DNA from: Oscillospiraceae bacterium
GTDB taxonomy: Bacteria; Bacillota; Clostridia; Oscillospirales; Ruminococcaceae
Direction of reading: 5' to 3'
Length of the DNA stretch: 8,804 nt
Assembly: GCA_020024475.1 (NCBI GenBank)
Contig: JAHHTS010000094.1
Span: forward strand, 1-8,804
Position 1 is the stretch's first letter. Every line of letters begins with the position of its first letter. The notes under the pieces were generated by a model that was given only the letters and a program-made list of their open reading frames with translations, did no database searches and was not told the origin of the DNA. Positions 7,880-8,804 of the stretch are shown piece by piece. The position numbers were made by a program, and so were the translations under genes.

Positions 7880-7920
7880 TGCGAATGTAAAGCTAACATA
7901 AATTTATAGTTATATTCGCA
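7880..7920. repeat. Inverted repeat 1 after cas2 (11-bp arms)
   Basis: The arms TGCGAATGTAA (7880-7890) and TTATATTCGCA (7910-7920) are complementary at 10 of 11 positions; the odd pair would be G-U in RNA. The loop is 19 bases. It begins on the base after the cas2 stop. It could stabilise or end the cas transcript, but no U-run follows, so it is not a standard intrinsic terminator. Confidence 0.7.
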
Positions 7921-7922
7921 CC

Positions 7923-7961
7923 TAAATTTGCTAACAAATTTAATTTATATTAGCAAATTTA
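7923..7961. repeat. Inverted repeat 2 in the leader (12-bp perfect arms)
   Basis: TAAATTTGCTAA (7923-7934) is perfectly complementary to TTAGCAAATTTA (7950-7961), with 15 bases between. It begins two bases after inverted repeat 1. No U-run follows on either strand. It may be a protein-binding dyad or an RNA hairpin. Confidence 0.75.
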
Positions 7962-7971
7962 TAATAAAAAT

Positions 7972-7994
7972 CAATAATATTAAGTATATTATTG
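7972..7994. repeat. Inverted repeat 3 in the leader (operator-like dyad)
   Basis: CAATAATAT (7972-7980) and ATATTATTG (7986-7994) are perfect complements around a 5-base centre, TAAGT. Short arms with a small centre are the form of a dimeric DNA-binding protein site. In AT-rich DNA a chance match of this size is possible. Confidence 0.5.
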
Positions 7995-8020
7995 TAGCAA
8001 AATAGTAAAAAAGATATAAA

Positions 8021-8026
8021 TATAAT
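8021..8026 (+). promoter_or_regulatory. Candidate -10 element for array transcription
   Basis: A perfect TATAAT would place transcription start near base 8033, about 16 bases before the first repeat. No good -35 hexamer lies 16-18 bases upstream; TTGTAG at 7992 is 23 bases away. A second TATAAT at 8037-8042 would start within the first repeat. This is weak evidence. Confidence 0.3.
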
Positions 8027-8048
8027 ATATTTTTTGTATAATTTTGCT

Positions 8049-8080
8049 GTCGCTCCCTTTATGGGAGCGTGGATTGAAAT
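8049..8080 (+). repeat. First (leader-proximal) CRISPR repeat, consensus unit
   Basis: The unit is GT, then CGCTCCC (stem, positions 3-9), TTTAT (loop, 10-14), GGGAGCG (stem, 15-21), then an 11-base tail (22-32). The junction with the leader is at 8048/8049, the expected insertion point for new spacers. Cas5c should cut after position 21, as reported for Bacillus halodurans Cas5d. Confidence 0.9.
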
Positions 8081-8377
8081 CCCAAGTTCCTGGTCCATTG
8101 CCGACACCATATACGTCGCTCCCTTTATGGGAGCGTGGATTGAAATCGTTGCTGTTGCCATTGTCTGTCTTGTTGCTATTGTCGCTCCCTTTATGGGAGC
8201 GTGGATTGAAATATCGGTAATGGAGAGACACCAATACCGCCAACACGTCGCTCCCTTTATGGGAGCGTGGATTGAAATCCAGTTTGCGGTTACATCACCT
8301 TTTGGATAACCTGTCGCTCCCTTTATGGGAGCGTGGATTGAAATGTTTTTCATTGTCTTTATTATACACCATATAAA

Positions 8378-8409
8378 TTCGCTCCCTTTATGGGAGCGTG
8401 GATTGAAAT
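8378..8409 (+). repeat. Variant sixth repeat with T instead of G at position 1
   Basis: This is the only repeat that departs from consensus. The hairpin and the 11-base tail are unchanged, so processing should be normal. It can also be read as a 31-base repeat lacking the first G, which would make the preceding spacer 34 bases, the commonest length in the array. Confidence 0.85.
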
Positions 8410-8674
8410 GTCACAATTTCGCACCCGTCTATTGGCTTGCCGTCGCTCCCTTTATGGGAGCGTGGATTGAAATAATTTTGGCGATTTTATGGGGGTAGAT
8501 GACTATAAGTCGCTCCCTTTATGGGAGCGTGGATTGAAATAGCAATGTTTGCAGAGATGTATAACATCAAAAATACGTCGCTCCCTTTATGGGAGCGTGG
8601 ATTGAAATTGCTCTCATACCCACCAACACTGGCAATTATAAAGTCGCTCCCTTTATGGGAGCGTGGATTGAAAT

Positions 8675-8707
8675 TAAGATACTCATTTATTCTCCTTTAA
8701 CAATAAC
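8675..8707 (-). other. Spacer 10, carrying a gene junction from its source
   Basis: Read on the - strand, this 33-base spacer has a reading frame ending GE-stop, an AAAGGAG ribosome binding site (8698-8692) and, 5 bases on, an ATG (8686-8684) that follows the stop directly. It therefore looks like the border of two packed genes in a low-GC phage or plasmid. The origin is inferred. Confidence 0.6.
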
Positions 8708-8804
8708 GTCGCTCCCTTTATGGGAGCGTGGATTGAAATTAACGCACGGCTTAACAATGATGTTTTTTCAATGTCGCTCCCTTTATGGGAGCGTGGATTG
8801 AAAT

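Larger units (their letters stand above)
7880..8048 (+). promoter_or_regulatory. CRISPR leader between cas2 and the array
   Basis: This 169-base gap holds no gene. It is very AT-rich, lies directly before the first repeat, and sits on the 5' side in the direction that gives repeats ending in ATTGAAAT, so it is the leader and the site of new spacer insertion. It contains three inverted repeats (separate entries) and several -10-like hexamers. The end next to the first repeat reads TATAATTTTGCT. Transcription of the array should start here or read through from the cas operon. Confidence 0.85.
8049..8804 (+). CRISPR. Type I-C CRISPR array, 12 repeats and 11 spacers, open at the window end
   Basis: A 32-base repeat begins at 8049, 8115, 8181, 8247, 8313, 8378, 8442, 8509, 8577, 8643, 8708 and 8773. 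Eleven copies are identical; the copy at 8378 differs at its first base. Spacer lengths from the leader are 34, 34, 34, 34, 33, 32, 35, 36, 34, 33 and 33. The repeat has a 7-bp hairpin CGCTCCC/GGGAGCG around the loop TTTAT and ends in TGGATTGAAAT. This is the I-C repeat form, and cutting at the hairpin base would leave an 11-base 5' tag. The last repeat ends on the last base of the window and is intact, so the array probably continues. Spacers are all different and I see no match to the rest of the window. Confidence 0.99.

Noticed and set aside
7880..7920. Intrinsic terminator for the cas operon
   Set aside because: The hairpin is present but has a long loop, a low-GC stem and no following U-run, so I list it only as an inverted repeat.
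8007..8035. Imperfect inverted repeat of A and T runs just before the first repeat, resembling a terminator ending in TTTTTT
   Set aside because: The arms are almost purely A and T with a mismatch and would form a very weak hairpin. Such pairing is expected in a leader of this composition.
7940..8353. Reading frames on both strands through the array that give repeated peptides such as ISIHAPIKGAT or VAPFMGAWIEI
   Set aside because: They are translations of the CRISPR repeat with spacers between, a common false gene call. There is no ribosome binding site or gene character.
8081..8772. Short open frames in most spacers (for example NFGDFMGVDDY in spacer 7, AMFAEMYNIKN in spacer 8, VYGVGNGPGTW in spacer 1 on the - strand)
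   Set aside because: They fit protein-coding targets, but about 11 codons in six frames will nearly always include an open frame. They are kept only as hints for a protospacer search.
8589..8801. A 70-residue + strand reading frame at the end of the array
   Set aside because: It is made of CRISPR repeats and spacers 9-11 only, and is not a gene.
1..8804. A novel defence system or an unusual cas gene
   Set aside because: Every gene fits a known type I-C family in the canonical order with normal lengths. I see no extra gene, fusion or broken gene that would suggest a new system.

Overview
This window holds a complete type I-C CRISPR-Cas locus, all on the + strand. The order is cas3 - cas5c - cas8c (with an internal cas11c reading) - cas7c - cas4 - cas1 - cas2 - leader - CRISPR array. 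This is the canonical I-C order, and nothing in the window is non-CRISPR. The DNA is strongly AT-rich (cas genes roughly 30% G+C by eye, leader lower). Ribosome binding sites are strong and purine-rich (AGGAGG, AAGGAG), and GTG and TTG starts occur. This suggests a low-GC Firmicute, most likely a Clostridia-type anaerobe. I cannot name a genus from the sequence.

Layout. Bases 1-60 are the end of an upstream intergenic region with a candidate extended -10 promoter and the cas3 ribosome binding site. Bases 61-5895 are the interference module: Cas3 (HD nuclease plus helicase), Cas5c (crRNA-processing endonuclease), Cas8c (large subunit), Cas11c (small subunit started inside cas8c) and Cas7c (backbone). 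Bases 5882-7879 are the adaptation module: Cas4, Cas1 and Cas2. Genes overlap or are 1-12 bases apart, so they probably form one transcript. Bases 7880-8048 are an AT-rich leader with three inverted repeats. Bases 8049-8804 are a CRISPR array of 12 repeats of 32 bases and 11 spacers of 32-36 bases. It runs off the end of the window with an intact repeat, so the array probably continues.

How the parts work together. The array is read from the leader. Cas5c cuts each repeat at the base of its 7-bp hairpin, leaving an 11-base 5' tag. Cas7c, Cas8c, Cas11c and Cas5c assemble on the crRNA as Cascade/I-C, which recruits Cas3 to degrade target DNA. Cas4-Cas1-Cas2 add new spacers at the leader end. 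Active-site residues are visible in every enzyme checked (Cas3 HD and helicase motifs, Cas5c Tyr46/Lys116/His117, Cas4 Cys cluster and ExK, Cas1 Glu/His/Asp, Cas2 Asp8). No gene is broken, so the system looks functional.

I find no new system here. The points worth a second look are fine structure: the internal Cas11c start, a spacer that contains a whole gene junction with its ribosome binding site, one repeat that looks like an off-by-one integration, the stacked inverted repeats in the leader, and the contrast in base composition between spacers.
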